Of a stretch of DNA of 64,000 nt, positions 17,667 through 26,720 are shown piece by piece (the first letter of the stretch is position 1; each line of letters starts with the position of its first letter). The notes beneath the pieces were generated by a model, which saw only the letters and a list, made by a program, of their open reading frames with translations, did not search any database and was not told where the DNA came from. Source of the stretch: Pimelobacter simplex (GTDB lineage: Bacteria; Actinomycetota; Actinomycetes; Propionibacteriales; Nocardioidaceae); contig NZ_CP096276.1 of NCBI RefSeq assembly GCF_024662235.1, positions 1,798,001 to 1,862,000 on the forward strand. The letters run 5' to 3'. The translations under genes and the position numbers were made by a program.

Positions 17667-18696
17667 GCCCGCGCGGGGTCCGCCCCGTCCAGCGCCGGTA
17701 GGCCACGACCAGGCTGGTGGCCTCCGCGTAGCCGAGGCGCTCGGCGATGTCGTCGAGGGTCAGCCCCGGGTCGGCGAGCAGCCGCTCGGCGGCGAGGGCG
17801 CGCACCTCGTCGAGGAGCGTCCGGTACGACATCCCGGCGTCCTGCAGCCGGCGCCGCAGCGAGCGCTCGCTGAGCCCGAGCGCCGCCGCGACCGCGGCCA
17901 TCGGCGCACCGTCCTCGAGCCGCTGCGCGACGAGGATTCGCACCTCCTCGGCGATGCCGTGCCGGCGCCGGTCGCGCCGCGGCGAGACCAGGTCGAGGCA
18001 CAGCGACTCGGCCAGCGCGAACGCGTGGGCGTTGGCCTGGGGGAGGCGCAGGTCGAGCCACGACGCGTCGAACCGCAGCGTCGCCGAGCGGCTCGCCCAC
18101 CGGGGAGCGACGCCGAACGCCGCCCGCCGCCCGGCGGCCGCGTCGTCGTCGGGCGCCGGGAACGGCAGCCCGACCGCGTTCAGCCGCGGCGCGCCGCCGC
18201 AAATCTCGCGCAGCACCGTCCAGATCGCCGCCAGGTCGCGCTCGACCACGAACGCGCGCACGTCCGGGGGCACGGCGTGCTCGTCGCCGGTGACCACGAC
18301 CGCGCCGTCCTCGACGACGGCGGAGAGGGGAGTGAACGAGAAGCTCAGGTCGATGAAGCGCAGCGCCAGGTTGGCGGCGTCGCCGAGCGTGGGGCTGCTG
18401 AGCAGGGCGAAGCCGAGCGGGCCGAAGGTCGAGGCGTGGTAGGCGGCGCCCGCCTCCGCGCCGGTGACCCGGGGATCCGCGGCGAGCAGGTTGCGCACCA
18501 CGCGCAGCTCCTGCGCGGCCGTGACCTCGCGGCGGTGGTCGGCGACGTCGCGGGCACCGAGCCCGGTGCCGCGCAGCAGCAGGGCCGGGTCGAGGCCGCG
18601 CGCGCTGCCGAGAGCGACCAGCAGCGCCGTGCCGGCGACGTACCGGGGGAAGTCCCAGTCGCGGGTGGCGGCCGGCTCGAAGGTCGCGGACATCAT
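17626..18696 (-). CDS. AraC-family transcriptional regulator
   Basis: A 356-residue regulator of the OruR/ArgR-like AraC subgroup: an N-terminal ligand-sensing Arabinose_bd-type domain and a C-terminal double HTH (MAAVAAALGLSERSLRRRLQ, then LTLDDIAERLGYAEATSLVVAYRRWTG, about residues 265-345). Two consecutive ATGs (18696, 18693) are possible. The gene is divergent from a monooxygenase-oxidase pair across only 70 bases, the usual arrangement for an AraC activator of the adjacent catabolic genes, which I infer here. Confidence 0.9.
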   Translation of the reverse strand: MMSATFEPAATRDWDFPRYVAGTALLVALGSARGLDPALLLRGTGLGARDVADHRREVTAAQELRVVRNLLAADPRVTGAEAGAAYHASTFGPLGFALLSSPTLGDAANLALRFIDLSFSFTPLSAVVEDGAVVVTGDEHAVPPDVRAFVVERDLAAIWTVLREICGGAPRLNAVGLPFPAPDDDAAAGRRAAFGVAPRWASRSATLRFDASWLDLRLPQANAHAFALAESLCLDLVSPRRDRRRHGIAEEVRILVAQRLEDGAPMAAVAAALGLSERSLRRRLQDAGMSYRTLLDEVRALAAERLLADPGLTLDDIAERLGYAEATSLVVAYRRWTGRTPRGLRPPRPGPSRSPA

Positions 18697-18766
18697 GGCC
18701 GGAATTATGGATCGGCTGGCCGGAGGTCGCTGGCACCGACCCGCCGTGGTTCCTACCGTGGGGACC

Positions 18767-20245
18767 ATGAGCTCCCGTCCCTCCGTGATCGTCGTCGGCG
18801 CCGGCTTCGGCGGTCTTGCCGTCGCCCACCACCTGCGGGCGGCGGGCTTCGACGACATCACCCTCCTCGAGCGCGCCGACGACGTCGGCGGGGTCTGGCG
18901 CGACAACACCTACCCGGGCGCGGCGTGCGACGTCCCGTCGGTGCTCTACTCCTGGTCGTTCGCGCCCAAGACCGACTGGTCGCACCGCTACGCGCGCCAG
19001 CCGGAGATCCTCGACTACATCCGCGACCAGGCCCGGCGCAGCGGGCTGCGGGACCGGGTCCGCACCGGAGCCGAGGTGGCCGCCGCCCGGTACGACGAGG
19101 CGACCCGCCGCTGGACCGTCACCCTCACCGGCGGCGAGACCCTCGACGCCGACGTGCTCGTCTCGGCCGTCGGCCAGCTCTCGCGGCCGGCCGTGCCGCG
19201 GATCCCGGGGCTCGACACGTTCGCCGGCCCGGTCTTCCACTCGGCGGACTGGGACCACGACGTGCCGCTCTCCGGACGCCGGGTCGGCGTGATCGGCACC
19301 GGCGCGAGCGCCATCCAGCTCGTCCCCGCCATCGTCGACCGGGTCGGTGCGCTCACCGTCTTCCAGCGCTCGGCGCCCTACGTCGTCCCGAAGCCCGACG
19401 GCGCCTACTCCCGCCGCCAGCAGCACCGGTTCGCCCGGCACCCCCGCCTGCACCGCGCCACCCGGCAGGGGGTCTTCCACCTCTCCGAGCAGCTCAACCG
19501 CACGCTCGACTCCGACGGACGGCTGGCCGGCGTGCTGCACCGCGCCTGGCGACTCCACCTGCGCCGGCAGGTCGCCGACCCGCAGCTGCGGGCGAAGCTG
19601 GTGCCCGACTACCCGCTGGGCTGCAAGCGGCTGCTGTTCTCCAACGACTGGTACCCCGCGCTCACCCGCCCCCACGTCGAGGTGGTGGGCGACGCCATCG
19701 CGGCGGTCGAGCCGACCGGGGTGCGGACCGGCGACGGTCGGCTGCACGAGCTCGACGTGCTCGTCCTCGGTACCGGGTTCGCCGCCACCGACCTCCTGGC
19801 GCCGATGGAGATCACCGGCCGTGGCGGACGCCGCCTCGCCGACGCCTGGGCCGGTGGCGCCCGCGCCCACCTGGGCATCACGGTGCCGGAGTTCCCGAGC
19901 CTGTTCGTGCTCTACGGACCGAACACCAATCTCGGCGGCAGCTCGATCATCGGGATGCTCGAGGCCCAGGCCCGCTACGTCGTGCAGGCCGTCCGCGAGA
20001 TCGCCGCGCACGGACCGTTGGAGGTGCGCGCCGACCGCGCCGCGGCCTACGACACGGAGATGCAGGACCGGCTGGCCGGCAGCGTGTGGAGCGCGTGCGC
20101 GAGCTGGTACCGCGAGCCCGGCGGCCGGATCACCACCAACTGGCCCGGCACGGTGACCGAGTACCGCCGCCGCACGGCCCGGTTCGACCCCGGTGACTTC
20201 CGGCGGCTCGACGAGCGCCGCGACGAGGAGGCGGAGGTCCGGTGA
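18767..20245 (+). CDS. Flavin monooxygenase, Baeyer-Villiger-like
   Basis: A 492-residue class B flavoprotein monooxygenase. The FAD Rossmann motif is VIVVGAGFGGLA at the N-terminus, followed by GGVWRDNTYPGAACD typical of cyclic-ketone monooxygenases. The BVMO-like fingerprint FAGPVFHSADWDHD lies near residue 150, the NADPH Rossmann motif VGVIGTGASAIQ near 172, and a GTGF motif near 330. Such enzymes insert oxygen into ketones or hydroxylate alkyl compounds, including steroids. A TACCGT box ends seven bases before the ATG (leaderless). It is coupled to the next oxidase by a GTGA overlap. Confidence 0.9.
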   Translation: MSSRPSVIVVGAGFGGLAVAHHLRAAGFDDITLLERADDVGGVWRDNTYPGAACDVPSVLYSWSFAPKTDWSHRYARQPEILDYIRDQARRSGLRDRVRTGAEVAAARYDEATRRWTVTLTGGETLDADVLVSAVGQLSRPAVPRIPGLDTFAGPVFHSADWDHDVPLSGRRVGVIGTGASAIQLVPAIVDRVGALTVFQRSAPYVVPKPDGAYSRRQQHRFARHPRLHRATRQGVFHLSEQLNRTLDSDGRLAGVLHRAWRLHLRRQVADPQLRAKLVPDYPLGCKRLLFSNDWYPALTRPHVEVVGDAIAAVEPTGVRTGDGRLHELDVLVLGTGFAATDLLAPMEITGRGGRRLADAWAGGARAHLGITVPEFPSLFVLYGPNTNLGGSSIIGMLEAQARYVVQAVREIAAHGPLEVRADRAAAYDTEMQDRLAGSVWSACASWYREPGGRITTNWPGTVTEYRRRTARFDPGDFRRLDERRDEEAEVR

Positions 20246-21933
20246 CCCACTACGACGTCCTGGTGATCGGCTCCGGCTTCGGCGGCAGCGTCACAGCGCT
20301 CCGGCTGGCCGAGAAGGGCTACCGCGTCGGCGTCCTGGAGGCGGGCCGGCGGTTCGCCGACGACGAGCTGCCGACGAGCTCGTGGAAGGTCCGCGACTAC
20401 GTCTTCAACCCGGCGCTCGGGTGCTACGGCCTGCTCCGGATGACCCTGCTCAAGGACGTGCTGGTGCTCACCGGTGCGGGCGTGGGCGGCGGCTCGCTCG
20501 TCTACGCCAACACGCTCTACGAGCCGCCCGCAGCCTTCTACGACGACCCGCACTGGGCCGCGATCACCGACTGGGCCGACGAGCTCGCCCCCTACTACGA
20601 CCAGGCGCGGCGGATGCTCGGCGTGACGGCGTACCCGCACACGTCGCCCTCGGACCGGGTGATGCGTTCGGTCGCCGACGGGCTCGGCGTGGGGAAGACC
20701 TTCCGGCCGACCGACGTCGGGGTGCTCTTCGGCGAGCGGCCGGGGCAGCGCGTGCCCGACCCGTTCTTCGGCGGTGCCGGCCCCGAGCGCACCACCTGCA
20801 CCGACTGCGGCGCCTGCATGACCGGCTGCCGGGTGGGCGCGAAGAACACGACGGTCAAGAACTACCTGCACCTCGCCGAGGCCGCCGGTGCCGTCGTGCA
20901 CCCGCTGACCACCGTCACCGACGTGCGCCCCCGTCCCGGCGGCGGGTACGCCGTCACCACGCGCCGCACCGAGGGCAAGCTGCGCCGCGGCCGGAGCACC
21001 TTCACCGCCGACCAGGTCGTCTTCGCCGCCGCCTCGCTCGGCACCCAGCGGCTGCTCCACCGGCTGTGCGAGCGCGGCAGCCTGCCCCGGATCTCACCGC
21101 GCCTCGGCGAGCTCACCCGGACCAACTCCGAGGCCATCCTCGGCGTGCGGGCGCGCGGCGACGACGTCGACTACTCGCGCGGCGTCGCGATCACCTCCTC
21201 GCTCCACGTCGACGAGCACACCCACGTCGAGCCGGTCCGCTACGGCCGCGGCAGCAACCTGCTCGGCCTGCTCATGGCCGCACTCACCGACGCGCCCGGC
21301 GACGGCCGCTCCCGGGCGCTGGCCGGCCTGCGCGAGATGTGGCGGCAGCGCCGCGACCTGCCGCGGCTGCACGACCCGCGCGGCTGGTCGGAGCAGACCA
21401 TCGTGCTGCTGGTGATGCAGAGCCTCGACAACTCGCTGACGACGTACCTGCGCCGGCGGCCGTGGGGCCGCACGATGAGCACCCGGCAGGGCACCGGCGC
21501 CGCCAACCCGGTGTGGATCCCCCAGGGCCACGACGTCGCCCGCAGCGTGGCCGCCGAGATCGACGGCATCCCGGGCGGCACCTGGGCCGACCTCGTCAAC
21601 GTCCCGGCCACCGGGCACCTGATCGGGGGCTGCCCGATCGGCGAGAGCGCCGCCGACGGGGTCGTCGACCCCTACCACCGCCTCCACGGGTACGACGGCC
21701 TGCACGTGATCGACGGCTCCACGGTGGCCGCCAACCTGGGCGTGAACCCGTCGCTGACCATCACCGCGATGGCCGAGCGGGCGGTCGCGATGTGGCCGAA
21801 CCGGGGTGAGGCCGACGGCCGGCCCGCGCCCGGCTCGTCGTACGTGCGGGTGGCGCCGGTCGCGCCGCGCGCGCCCGCCGTCCCGGCCGGCGCTCCGGCT
21901 GGGTACCGCGTCCTAGATTGGTGGCGTGCCTGA
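20242..21933 (+). CDS. GMC oxidoreductase, cholesterol-oxidase-like (ChoD type)
   Basis: A 563-residue FAD-dependent GMC-family oxidoreductase with the dinucleotide fold VLVIGSGFGGSVTALRLAEKG, the flavin-contact GAGVGGGSLVYAN near residue 75 and the C-terminal GMC motif HVIDGSTVAANLGVNPSLT. An insertion CTDCGACMTGCRVGAKNT near residue 190 carries four clustered cysteines (C-x2-C-x2-C-x3-C), a feature shared with mycobacterial ChoD-like proteins and suggestive of a metal or Fe-S site. Next to a Baeyer-Villiger-like monooxygenase, it probably oxidises a sterol or terpenoid alcohol. The true substrate is unproven. Confidence 0.9.
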   Translation: MTHYDVLVIGSGFGGSVTALRLAEKGYRVGVLEAGRRFADDELPTSSWKVRDYVFNPALGCYGLLRMTLLKDVLVLTGAGVGGGSLVYANTLYEPPAAFYDDPHWAAITDWADELAPYYDQARRMLGVTAYPHTSPSDRVMRSVADGLGVGKTFRPTDVGVLFGERPGQRVPDPFFGGAGPERTTCTDCGACMTGCRVGAKNTTVKNYLHLAEAAGAVVHPLTTVTDVRPRPGGGYAVTTRRTEGKLRRGRSTFTADQVVFAAASLGTQRLLHRLCERGSLPRISPRLGELTRTNSEAILGVRARGDDVDYSRGVAITSSLHVDEHTHVEPVRYGRGSNLLGLLMAALTDAPGDGRSRALAGLREMWRQRRDLPRLHDPRGWSEQTIVLLVMQSLDNSLTTYLRRRPWGRTMSTRQGTGAANPVWIPQGHDVARSVAAEIDGIPGGTWADLVNVPATGHLIGGCPIGESAADGVVDPYHRLHGYDGLHVIDGSTVAANLGVNPSLTITAMAERAVAMWPNRGEADGRPAPGSSYVRVAPVAPRAPAVPAGAPAGYRVLDWWRA

Positions 21934-22414
21934 GCAGCCCGACCCCACCGACCGGTCCGCGCGCGCCGTCGCCGCCGCCGACGAGCTCGGCCTCTCCTAC
22001 GAGGTGACCCGGCACGGCCCGGTCGGCTCGCTCGAGGAGGCCGCCGCCGCCCGCGGCGTCGAGCCGCGCCAGATCGTCAAGACCATGGTGGTCCGGGTGG
22101 CCGACGGCGACCACCGCTTCGTGCTCGTGCCCGGCGACCGCGAGATCTCCTGGCCCCTGCTCCGGACGCTGCTCGGCGTCAACCGGATCTCGATGCCCTC
22201 GGCCGACGCCGCCCGCGAGGTCACCGGCTACGTCCGCAGCACGATCACGCCGCTCGGCGCCACCACCGCGCTGCCGGTGATCGCCGACGAGCGGGTCACC
22301 GGTCCGGTCTCCATCGGCGGCGGCGGATACGGCGTCGCGCTCACCGTCGACGGCGACGCCCTGGTCGCGGCGCTCGGGGCGACCGTCGCCGACGTCACCG
22401 CGCCGGCCGGCTGA
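21926..22414 (+). CDS. YbaK/EbsC-type aminoacyl-tRNA deacylase
   Basis: A 162-residue YbaK-fold protein. The region VEPRQIVKTMVVRVADGDHRFVLVPGDREI contains the conserved Lys that positions the aminoacyl ester, and the C-terminal SIGGGGYGVALTVDGDALV is a YbaK/EbsC landmark. The family hydrolyses misacylated tRNAs such as Cys-tRNA-Pro. The GTG at 21926 is six bases after TAGATT (21914-21919), so it is transcribed from its own leaderless promoter inside the end of the GMC gene. Confidence 0.88.
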   Translation: MPEQPDPTDRSARAVAAADELGLSYEVTRHGPVGSLEEAAAARGVEPRQIVKTMVVRVADGDHRFVLVPGDREISWPLLRTLLGVNRISMPSADAAREVTGYVRSTITPLGATTALPVIADERVTGPVSIGGGGYGVALTVDGDALVAALGATVADVTAPAG

Positions 22415-23149
22415 TCAGCTCGGCGCCGCCGACGGCCGCAGCTCGTCGAGCACCGCGCCCGCGAGGTCGTAGCGGACCACCGCGGACTGGCCGTACTCGT
22501 CGCTCGCGTAGGCGGTGAGCCAGTCCTGCGTGCTGTCGTCGGGCTGCGGCCGGGTGACGAGCAGGTAGCACTGCTCCGGACGGGCGAGCAGCCCCTGCGC
22601 GTAGTCGCACATCTCCGCCAGCCGGGTGCCGTCCAGGCTCGCCAGGTCGTACGGCGTCTCGCGGCTGGTGGTCTTGTTCCACTCGGCGAACCCGGTGCCG
22701 TCCCACTGGTAGACGTCCGCGGCCTCGCCGCCGACCGGGGCGGGGACGGTGAGCACCGCGTAGTCGTCGTACAGGGCGACCTCGTAGGCGGTCGTGCCGA
22801 TGCCCTCCTCGCGCATGGCGGTGAGCATGGTGTCGAAGCCGACCGCGCTCTGCGGCCCGGGCACGGGGGCCGCGGCCTCGTCCCGGGCGACCTGCTCGTC
22901 GCCGGACCGGCCGATCACCACGCCGACCACGATCATCGCGACCATCGCCACCAGCACGAGCACCCCGGTCGCCGGGGTGGTCGGTCCGCGCCGCACCGTG
23001 CGCTCCTCGACGGTGCGCACGTAGGGGAGGTCCGCCGGCGGCTCGTAGGGGGTCACCGACGGCCGGACGTCCGCCGCGTCGGCGTCCCGCCCGGTCTCGG
23101 CGCGCCGGCGCGAGCCGGGGCGGTACTGCTGCCAGTTGGGGGGTGCCAC
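22415..23149 (-). CDS. Single-pass membrane protein of unknown function
   Basis: A 244-residue protein with a charged, proline-rich N-terminal tail of about 60 residues, one transmembrane helix (TGVLVLVAMVAMIVVGVVIG) and an extracytoplasmic domain containing CDYAQGLLARPEQCYLL, whose two cysteines could form a disulfide. I recognise no enzymatic motif. The GTG start follows a minus-strand TACCGT box by six bases (leaderless). Its stop nearly abuts the YbaK gene stop, so the two are convergent with no spare intergenic DNA. Confidence 0.7.
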   Translation of the reverse strand: MAPPNWQQYRPGSRRRAETGRDADAADVRPSVTPYEPPADLPYVRTVEERTVRRGPTTPATGVLVLVAMVAMIVVGVVIGRSGDEQVARDEAAAPVPGPQSAVGFDTMLTAMREEGIGTTAYEVALYDDYAVLTVPAPVGGEAADVYQWDGTGFAEWNKTTSRETPYDLASLDGTRLAEMCDYAQGLLARPEQCYLLVTRPQPDDSTQDWLTAYASDEYGQSAVVRYDLAGAVLDELRPSAAPS

Positions 23150-23206
23150 GGCGCCACGGTAGTGGCCCGGGTGCACCCGTCGGGGACCAGGTGCGACGAT
23201 GGCGCC

Positions 23207-24532
23207 ATGGCCGACCCCACCCCCCACGACGTCACCGGCGAGGTCGTCGACATCTGCCGTGACCTGATCCGCATCGACACCTCCAACTACGGCTCCGACG
23301 AGGGCCCCGGCGAGCGCAAGGCGGCCGAGTACGTCGCCGGCCTGCTCGACGAGGTCGGCATCGCCGCCGAGGTGATCGAGTCCAAGCCGGGGCGGGCCAA
23401 CGTGGTGGCGCGCTGGGGCGGCTCCGGGTCCGCGGCGACCGCCGAGCGGGGTGCCCTGCTGCTGCACGGCCACCTGGACGTCGTACCGGCGGCGGCGGAG
23501 GACTGGCAGGTCGACCCGTTCAGCGGCGAGGTCAAGGACGGCTACGTGTGGGGCCGCGGCGCGGTCGACATGAAGGACTTCGACGCGATGCTGCTCTCGG
23601 TGGTCCGGGCCCGGCAGCGCGCCGGCCGGGCGCCCGAGCGCGAGGTCGTGCTCTGCTTCACCGCCGACGAGGAGGCCGGCGGCCACGACGGCGCCCAGGT
23701 ACTCGTCGAGGAGCACGCCGAGTGGTTCGAGGGCTGCACCGAGGCCGTCGGCGAGGTCGGCGGCTTCAGCACCACCGTCCGCGGCCAGCGCCTCTACCTC
23801 ATCGAGGCCGCTGAGAAGGGCATGGCCTGGATGCGCCTGAGCGCCCGCGGCCGTGCCGGCCACGGCTCGATGCTCAACGACGACAACGCCGTCACCCGCC
23901 TCGCCGCCGCCGTCGCCCGCATCGGCGCCCACGACTGGCCCGTCCGCCTCACCCCGACCATGCGCACCCTGCTCGCCACCGTCGGCGAGCTCGCCGGCGT
24001 CGAGGCCACCCCCGAGAACGCCCCCGCCCTCGTCGAGGAGTTCGGCGGCGCCGCCCGCATGCTCGGCGCGGTCCTGCGCAACTCGACCAACCCGACCATG
24101 CTCGAGGCCGGCTACAAGGTGAACGTCATCCCGACCGACGCCACCGCCCACGTCGACGGCCGCTTCCTGCCCGGCTTCGAGGACGAGTTCTTCAGCACGC
24201 TCGCCGAGCTGACCGGCGAGGGCATCGACATCGACTTCGTCTCCCGTCAGCCGCCCTGGGAGACGCCGTACGACGGCGCGCTCGTCGACGCCATGACCCG
24301 CAGCCTCCTCGCGGAGGACCCGGGCGCGCTGGTCGCGCCGTACCTGATGAGCGGGGGGACGGACGCCAAGCACTTCACCCAGCTCGGCATGCGCGCCTAC
24401 GGCTTCGCGCCGCTGCGGCTGCCCGAGGACCTCGACTTCACCGCGCTCTTCCACGGGGTCGACGAGCGGGTGCCGGTGGACGCGCTGGAGTTCGGTGCGC
24501 GGGTGATGGACCGGTTCCTCGACGAGATCTGA
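23207..24532 (+). CDS. M20-family metallopeptidase
   Basis: A 441-residue M20/M25/M40 peptidase-like hydrolase (ArgE/DapE/CPG2 clan). The di-zinc ligands are visible: His and Asp in LLLHGHLDVVPA, bridging Asp in GRGAVDMKDF, the catalytic Glu pair in FTADEEAGG, and the late His in GTDAKHF. A dimerisation domain lies between about residues 205 and 320. Its substrate, probably a peptide or N-acyl amino acid, is undetermined. The ATG is six bases after a GACGAT box. Composite repeat unit 2 begins four bases after the stop. Confidence 0.92.
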   Translation: MADPTPHDVTGEVVDICRDLIRIDTSNYGSDEGPGERKAAEYVAGLLDEVGIAAEVIESKPGRANVVARWGGSGSAATAERGALLLHGHLDVVPAAAEDWQVDPFSGEVKDGYVWGRGAVDMKDFDAMLLSVVRARQRAGRAPEREVVLCFTADEEAGGHDGAQVLVEEHAEWFEGCTEAVGEVGGFSTTVRGQRLYLIEAAEKGMAWMRLSARGRAGHGSMLNDDNAVTRLAAAVARIGAHDWPVRLTPTMRTLLATVGELAGVEATPENAPALVEEFGGAARMLGAVLRNSTNPTMLEAGYKVNVIPTDATAHVDGRFLPGFEDEFFSTLAELTGEGIDIDFVSRQPPWETPYDGALVDAMTRSLLAEDPGALVAPYLMSGGTDAKHFTQLGMRAYGFAPLRLPEDLDFTALFHGVDERVPVDALEFGARVMDRFLDEI

Positions 24533-24535
24533 GGT

Positions 24536-24598
24536 CGCGGTTTGGTCCCAAACCGCATGTCTGCACGGCGTGTCGTTGCGGTTTGGGACCAAACCGCA
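24536..24598. repeat. Composite palindromic repeat, unit 2
   Basis: Two near-perfect palindromes lie in opposite orientation: left half 24537-24556 (centre TC) and right half 24577-24598 (centre GA). Each has the arms GCGGTTTGG/CCAAACCGC. Their TTGG cores are 41 bp apart, and the 20-bp spacer is unrelated to other units. It lies between the convergent M20 peptidase and DUF5703 genes and fills nearly the whole gap, four bases from both stops. Confidence 0.93.
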
Positions 24599-24602
24599 CG
24601 CA

Positions 24603-24842
24603 TCAGGCGGTACGCACGGCCCGGATGATCTTGCGGCGCAGCACGACCCGCCGCTTGCCGTCCGGGCCGATCTGCACCCGGTCCAGCTCCCAGCCACCGT
24701 GCTCGGCGCGCTCGACGAGCAGCTTGGTGACCACGTTGCGCGAGAAGTCGCGGTCGAAGGTGACCCGCTCGAACTCCCACTCGACCCCGCGGCCCAGCCC
24801 GCGCATCAGGCCGGGACGCAGCAGGGTGCGGCTGGTGGTCAT
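24603..24842 (-). CDS. DUF5703-family small protein
   Basis: A 79-residue basic protein: the core EWEFERVTFDRDFSRNVVTK followed by AEHGGWELDRVQIGPDG and a closing RRKIIRAVRT matches a small uncharacterised actinobacterial family. The ATG overlaps the aldo-keto reductase stop as ATGA, so the two are cotranslated. It has no cysteines and no membrane segment. Function unknown. Confidence 0.8.
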   Translation of the reverse strand: MTTSRTLLRPGLMRGLGRGVEWEFERVTFDRDFSRNVVTKLLVERAEHGGWELDRVQIGPDGKRRVVLRRKIIRAVRTA

Positions 24843-25792
24843 GCCGCGCCGCCCGAGACGTCGTCCAGGGCCGCCCTGATCTCGGGGGGCAGCACCTTGT
24901 CCTCGGAGCCGAGCGCCGCGCTGAGCTGGGCGGCGGTGCGGGCGCCGACGACGGGTGCGGTGACGCCGGGGGAGTCGCGCACCCAGACCAGGGCCACCTC
25001 GAGCGGGGTCCAGCCGAGGCCGTCGGCCGCGCGGGCGACCGCCTCGACGATGCCGCGGCTGTGGTCGTCGAGGTAGGCCTCGACGAAACCGGAGAAGACG
25101 GGCGAGGCGGCGCGGGAGTCCGAGGGGGTGCCGGTGCGGTACTTGCCGGTCAGCACGCCGCGTCCCAGCGGCGACCACGGCAGGACGCCGATGCCGAGCG
25201 CCTCGGCGGCCGGCAGCACCTCGCGCTCGATGCGCCGGTTGACCAGGGAGTACTCCACCTGGGTGGACGCGATCCGTGCCCGGCCGGGGACGGACTCCTG
25301 GAGGGTCACCGCGCGGGCGGTCTGCCAGCCGTTGTAGTTGGAGATCCCGACGTACGTCGCCCGTCCGGACGCCACCGCGTGGTCGAGCGCGGCCAGCGTC
25401 TCCTCGAGCGGGACCTCGTCGGTCCAGATGTGCACCTGCCACAGGTCGACGTGGTCGGTGCCGAGCCGCTTCAGGGACGTGTCGAGCCCGCGGAGCAGCG
25501 CACCCCGGGAGGTGTCGGTGACCCGCTCGGACCCGCGCCGCCAGATGCCGGCTTTGGTCGCGAGGACCACCTCGTCCCGGCGTACGACGTCGCCCAGGAG
25601 GGTGCCGATCAGCTCCTCGGAGCGTCCGTCGGTGTAGCCGGCGGCGGTGTCGATCGTCGTACCGCCGGCCTCGACGAAGGCCGTGAGCTGGTCGCGCGCC
25701 TCGTGCTCGTCGGTGTCCTTGCCCCACGTCATCGTGCCCAGGGCGAGCCGCGACACCTGGAGGCCGCTGGCGCCGACGTACCGCTGCTGCAT
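24839..25792 (-). CDS. Aldo-keto reductase
   Basis: A 317-residue NADPH-dependent (beta/alpha)8-barrel oxidoreductase. The catalytic tetrad is readable: Asp in TTIDTAAGYTDG, its Tyr, Lys in VVLATKAG, and His in DLWQVHIW. The C-terminal cofactor region PVVGARTAAQL is present. It is of the YajO/Tas-like subgroup; the substrate is an unspecified carbonyl. The start at 25792 is supported by a minus-strand TACCTT box seven bases upstream. Confidence 0.92.
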   Translation of the reverse strand: MQQRYVGASGLQVSRLALGTMTWGKDTDEHEARDQLTAFVEAGGTTIDTAAGYTDGRSEELIGTLLGDVVRRDEVVLATKAGIWRRGSERVTDTSRGALLRGLDTSLKRLGTDHVDLWQVHIWTDEVPLEETLAALDHAVASGRATYVGISNYNGWQTARAVTLQESVPGRARIASTQVEYSLVNRRIEREVLPAAEALGIGVLPWSPLGRGVLTGKYRTGTPSDSRAASPVFSGFVEAYLDDHSRGIVEAVARAADGLGWTPLEVALVWVRDSPGVTAPVVGARTAAQLSAALGSEDKVLPPEIRAALDDVSGGAA

Positions 25793-25871
25793 GGGGCACA
25801 AGGTATCCGGCCCGCCCCGCGAGCGGTGCGCCGCCACACCGCCGACCACCCACTCCCTACGATGAGCCCTC

Positions 25872-26714
25872 GTGGCCGACTTCTTCCAGGCAGTGTTCCT
25901 CGGCGTGCTCCAGGGGCTGACCGAGTTCCTCCCGATCTCCAGCAGCGCGCACCTGCGGATCTTCCCCGAGCTGTTCGGCTGGGGCGACCCGGGCGCGGCG
26001 TTCACCGCGGTGATCCAGATCGGCACCGAGCTCGCCGTCCTCGTCTACTTCCGCAAGGACATCTGGCGCATCGCCCGCGCCTGGGTGCTCTCGCTGGTCA
26101 AGCCGGAGTACCGCGGCTCCCTGGACGCCCGGATGGGCTGGTACATCATCGTCGGCTCGATGCCCATCGTGATCCTCGGCGTCCTGCTCAAGGACATCAT
26201 CGAGAAGGACTTCCGCAACCTCTGGATCATCGGCTGCACCCTGATCGTGATGGGCCTCGTCCTCGGCCTCGCCGACCGGATCGGCCGCAACGAGCGCGCC
26301 ATCAAGCAGATGACCCTGCGCGACGCCGCCCTCATGGGCGGCGCCCAGGCCCTCGCCCTCGTCCCCGGCGTCTCCCGCTCCGGCGCCACCCTGTCGATGG
26401 GCCGCTTCCTCGGGTACGAGCGCGAGGCGGCCACCCGCTTCGCCTTCCTGCTCGCCATCCCGGCCGTCGTCGGCGCCGGCCTGTTCGAGCTCAAGGAGAT
26501 CGCCAACGTCGGCACCGCGCACGCGGGCGAGGCCAACTACGGCTGGGTCCCGACCATCACCGCGACCGTCGTCTCGTTCGTCGTCGGGTACGCCGCCATC
26601 GCGTGGCTGCTGCGCTGGGTCAGCACCAAGTCCTACACGCCGTTCGTGCTCTACCGGGTGGTGCTCGGGGCGGCTGTGCTGGTGCTGCTGGGGACGGGTG
26701 TGCTGGCGGCCTGA
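25872..26714 (+). CDS. uppP: Undecaprenyl-diphosphatase
   Basis: A 280-residue membrane enzyme that recycles undecaprenyl diphosphate to the monophosphate for peptidoglycan and other polymers; it is the BacA-type bacitracin-resistance protein. Both signatures are present: LQGLTEFLPISSSAHLRI (catalytic Glu and Ser-rich loop) at the N-terminus and LVPGVSRSGATLSMGRFLG (catalytic Arg region) near residue 165. There are about seven transmembrane helices. The GTG is preceded by a TACGAT box at 25858-25863. Confidence 0.97.
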   Translation: MADFFQAVFLGVLQGLTEFLPISSSAHLRIFPELFGWGDPGAAFTAVIQIGTELAVLVYFRKDIWRIARAWVLSLVKPEYRGSLDARMGWYIIVGSMPIVILGVLLKDIIEKDFRNLWIIGCTLIVMGLVLGLADRIGRNERAIKQMTLRDAALMGGAQALALVPGVSRSGATLSMGRFLGYEREAATRFAFLLAIPAVVGAGLFELKEIANVGTAHAGEANYGWVPTITATVVSFVVGYAAIAWLLRWVSTKSYTPFVLYRVVLGAAVLVLLGTGVLAA

Positions 26715-26720
26715 GCGTCG